31,410 bases of DNA, taken from contig DASZZV010000087.1 in assembly GCA_035544835.1 (NCBI GenBank), forward strand, positions 1 to 31,410, given 5' to 3'. Source of the DNA: DASZZV01 sp035544835 (GTDB lineage Bacteria > Acidobacteriota > Thermoanaerobaculia > Gp7-AA8). Below the pieces are notes generated by a model that had not been told where the DNA came from, made no database searches, and worked only from the letters and a program-made list of their open reading frames with translations. Position 1 is the stretch's first letter. Each line of letters starts with the position of its first letter. A program made the translations under genes and the position numbers. Shown here piece by piece: positions 30,198 through 31,410 of this stretch.

Positions 30198-30470
30198 TCA
30201 CCGCAGGTAAGTCTTCAGGATTTCGAGAAGCTCATCCGCGGCGATCTTCCGTTTTCCCTCGTTGCGTTCGTCGGCCACGTGCTCGTTCATGTGCCCTTCG
30301 ATGACCTCCGACATGAGGCCGTTCAGGGCGCCTCGGCACGATGCGATAAGTTGCATGACCGAAGAGCACTCCTGCTCTTCTTCCAGTGCCTTTTCGACCG
30401 CCCGTACCTGGCCGGATATTCGTCGGACTCGGGCAACCAGCTTCCCTTTTTCTCGCGCCGTGTGTGGCAT
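30198..30470 (-). CDS. RcnR/DmeR-like nickel/cobalt-type repressor
   Basis: A 90-residue all-helical repressor of the CsoR/RcnR family. The start MPHTAREKGKL parallels the RcnR N-terminus. His3, Cys35, His60 and His64 are all at the RcnR metal-ligand positions, so sensing of Ni(II) or Co(II) is likely. The start at 30470 is chosen for this N-terminus rather than the in-frame Met at 30488. It is divergent from a His-rich CDF exporter, matching the dmeR-dmeF arrangement of rhizobia and related bacteria. A C-tract operator lies between them. Confidence 0.9.
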   Translation of the reverse strand: MPHTAREKGKLVARVRRISGQVRAVEKALEEEQECSSVMQLIASCRGALNGLMSEVIEGHMNEHVADERNEGKRKIAADELLEILKTYLR

Positions 30471-30491
30471 ACGGAGATAAGATAGCATAGG

Positions 30492-30503
30492 ATACCCCCC
30501 TAC
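30492..30503. promoter_or_regulatory. RcnR/CsoR-type C-tract operator
   Basis: ATACCCCCCTAC sits in the 77-base divergent gap between the RcnR-like gene and the CDF exporter gene. A run of six C/G flanked by TA steps is the recognition pattern of RcnR-type repressors. Control of both genes is inferred from position. Confidence 0.65.
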
Positions 30504-30547
30504 GCTACCGAATCATTTCTCCACACTCTTCGAAAAGAAGGAAAGCC

Positions 30548-31410
30548 ATGACTCCAGATCATCATGAGCATCCCCACGACGGCGCTCCGCACGATCACAA
30601 GGCAGAGCCCCACCCTCACCCTCACGACCATGATTCGCACGCAGCCGCGGGCGGTCATGGGCACACGCATGGAGCGGTCGACGCATCGATCCTGACGTCC
30701 GAGCGCGGCATCTGGGCGATCCGCTGGTCATTCGCCGTGCTGTTCTTCACCGCTCTCATTCAGATCTACGTCTACTACCGCTCCCGCAGCGTTGGGTTGC
30801 TTGCCGACACGATCCACAATTTCAGCGACGCCGCCACAGCCGTGCCGCTCTGGATTGCCTTCACCCTGGCGCGGCGCCGCCCCTCCGCTCGGTTCTCATA
30901 CGGCTTAGGTCGTGTCGAGGATCTCGCCGGCGTCACGATCGTCTTCGTCATCCTCTTCAGCGCTGTCGCCGCTGGGTACGAGTCGATCCATCGATTCTTC
31001 CACCCCGTCCTGGTGACCCACCTGTACGCGGTGATGTTTGCCTCAGTGGTGGGCTTCATCGGGAACGAGGTTGCCGCGGTCATCCGGATCCGCGTCGGAA
31101 AGGAAATCGAAAGCGCGGCGCTCATCGCTGACGGACACCACGCTCGGGTCGATGGCTTCGCCAGCCTCGCTGTACTTTTTGGCGCGCTCGGCGTGAAACT
31201 CGGCTACCCACTCGCAGATCCGATCGTCGGCATTCTCATCACCTTCATCATCTGTAAAGTGGTCTGGGACGCCGTCATTTCTGTCTTCACCCGAATGCTG
31301 GATGGGGTGGACCCTACGCTCATCCCACAACTGACGGACATTACTCGTCAGACGGAAGGTGTGGCCGAGGTTGGCGAAGTTCGTGCGAGATGGCTCGGTC
31401 ATCGGCTCAT
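30548..31410 (+). CDS. dmeF: CDF family cation exporter with His-rich N-terminus, DmeF-like (runs off the right edge)
   Basis: The first 287 residues of a cation diffusion facilitator, starting at ATG 30548 and open to the end of the window. The N-terminus (2-45) is extremely His-rich (DHHEHPHDG, HPHPHDHDSH, HGHTHG). Six spans follow, with the CDF metal site in span 2 (DTIHNFSDAAT, HxxxD) and span 5 (DGHHARVDGFAS, HxxxD). The cytoplasmic C-terminal domain begins near residue 250. A CDF beside an RcnR-like repressor with this His-rich start is typical of DmeF, which exports Co(II) and Ni(II). The stop codon lies outside the window. Confidence 0.9.
   Translation, partial: MTPDHHEHPHDGAPHDHKAEPHPHPHDHDSHAAAGGHGHTHGAVDASILTSERGIWAIRWSFAVLFFTALIQIYVYYRSRSVGLLADTIHNFSDAATAVPLWIAFTLARRRPSARFSYGLGRVEDLAGVTIVFVILFSAVAAGYESIHRFFHPVLVTHLYAVMFASVVGFIGNEVAAVIRIRVGKEIESAALIADGHHARVDGFASLAVLFGALGVKLGYPLADPIVGILITFIICKVVWDAVISVFTRMLDGVDPTLIPQLTDITRQTEGVAEVGEVRARWLGHRL

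Noticed and set aside
1..31410. tRNA, rRNA, CRISPR array, intact insertion sequence or phage genes
   Set aside because: None was seen on either strand. The palindromic repeats are too few and too short to be a CRISPR array and no transposase domain is encoded.

Overview
The window comes from a GC-rich, diderm (Gram-negative type) bacterium. A 410-residue outer-membrane porin, several exported lipoproteins and a twin-arginine-type signal peptide support a double membrane. There is no rRNA, tRNA, CRISPR array or intact transposase. The mix of DUF305, DUF2231, MMPL, YdjY and sialidase-like proteins, together with GGGTCAG-type palindromic repeats, would suit a soil or sediment lineage such as Acidobacteriota. 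That placement is inference, not something the sequence proves.

Layout. (1) 1-2.4 kb: purine catabolism and binding-protein genes, namely the N-terminal half of allantoinase (minus), XdhC and a PhnD-like binding protein (plus). (2) 2.5-9.4 kb: mostly minus-strand single genes, each closed by its own hairpin terminator. They are a CBS-pair protein, a sialidase-like exported protein, two paralogous secreted metzincin-like proteins whose zinc motif begins with Gln instead of His, a small exported protein, a lysyl-oxidase-family protein and a fatty-acid hydroxylase/sterol desaturase-type membrane enzyme. (3) 9.4-15.8 kb: a copper/arsenic region with a chimeric hydrolase/MMPL ORF, a DUF4396 membrane domain fused to a multicopper oxidase through Met/His repeats, DUF2231 and DUF305 proteins, a His-rich small protein, a DUF47-like fragment, arsC and an AqpS-type channel. 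These face a divergent arsR across a short region with two similar operator-like sites. (4) 15.8-19.2 kb: a decayed HMA gene, then a minus-strand operon merT, merP-like, CopZ-N-domain-like Fe-S/Zn protein, CsoR-like repressor and MerA-like flavoprotein, with a CsoR-type palindrome between its -35 and -10. (5) 19.4-21.2 kb: a porin, then two gene remnants. (6) 21.2-23.9 kb: a tightly overlapped plus-strand operon of a CadC/ArsR-type sensor, a protein with an MtrA (corrinoid methyltransferase) domain plus DUF4346 and many cysteines, a membrane-anchored thioredoxin-like protein and a CcdA/ArsG-like membrane protein. (7) 23.9-28.8 kb: a second desaturase flanked by two copies of a small palindromic repeat, a full-length MMPL/RND exporter whose 3' end is duplicated in region 3, and a YdjY-domain protein. 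(8) 29.1-31.4 kb: a lipoprotein, then a divergent RcnR-like repressor and a His-rich CDF exporter (DmeF type) running off the right edge.

Taken together, about 22 kb of the window is a metal-handling island. It combines copper oxidation and sequestration, arsenate reduction with arsenite exit through a channel, mercury-type thiol trafficking, a metal-regulated corrinoid-like/thiol-redox operon, and Co/Ni-type efflux. Four metal sensors from two families (two ArsR/SmtB, two CsoR/RcnR) sit next to their presumed targets. Duplicated gene ends, deletion remnants and small repeats around the modules show that the island was assembled by repeated rearrangement.

The strongest candidate for an undescribed system is the 21.2-23.9 kb operon. 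It joins an MtrA-like domain, with the histidine expected to ligate cobalt conserved, to a thioredoxin/CcdA relay under a metal-responsive repressor.
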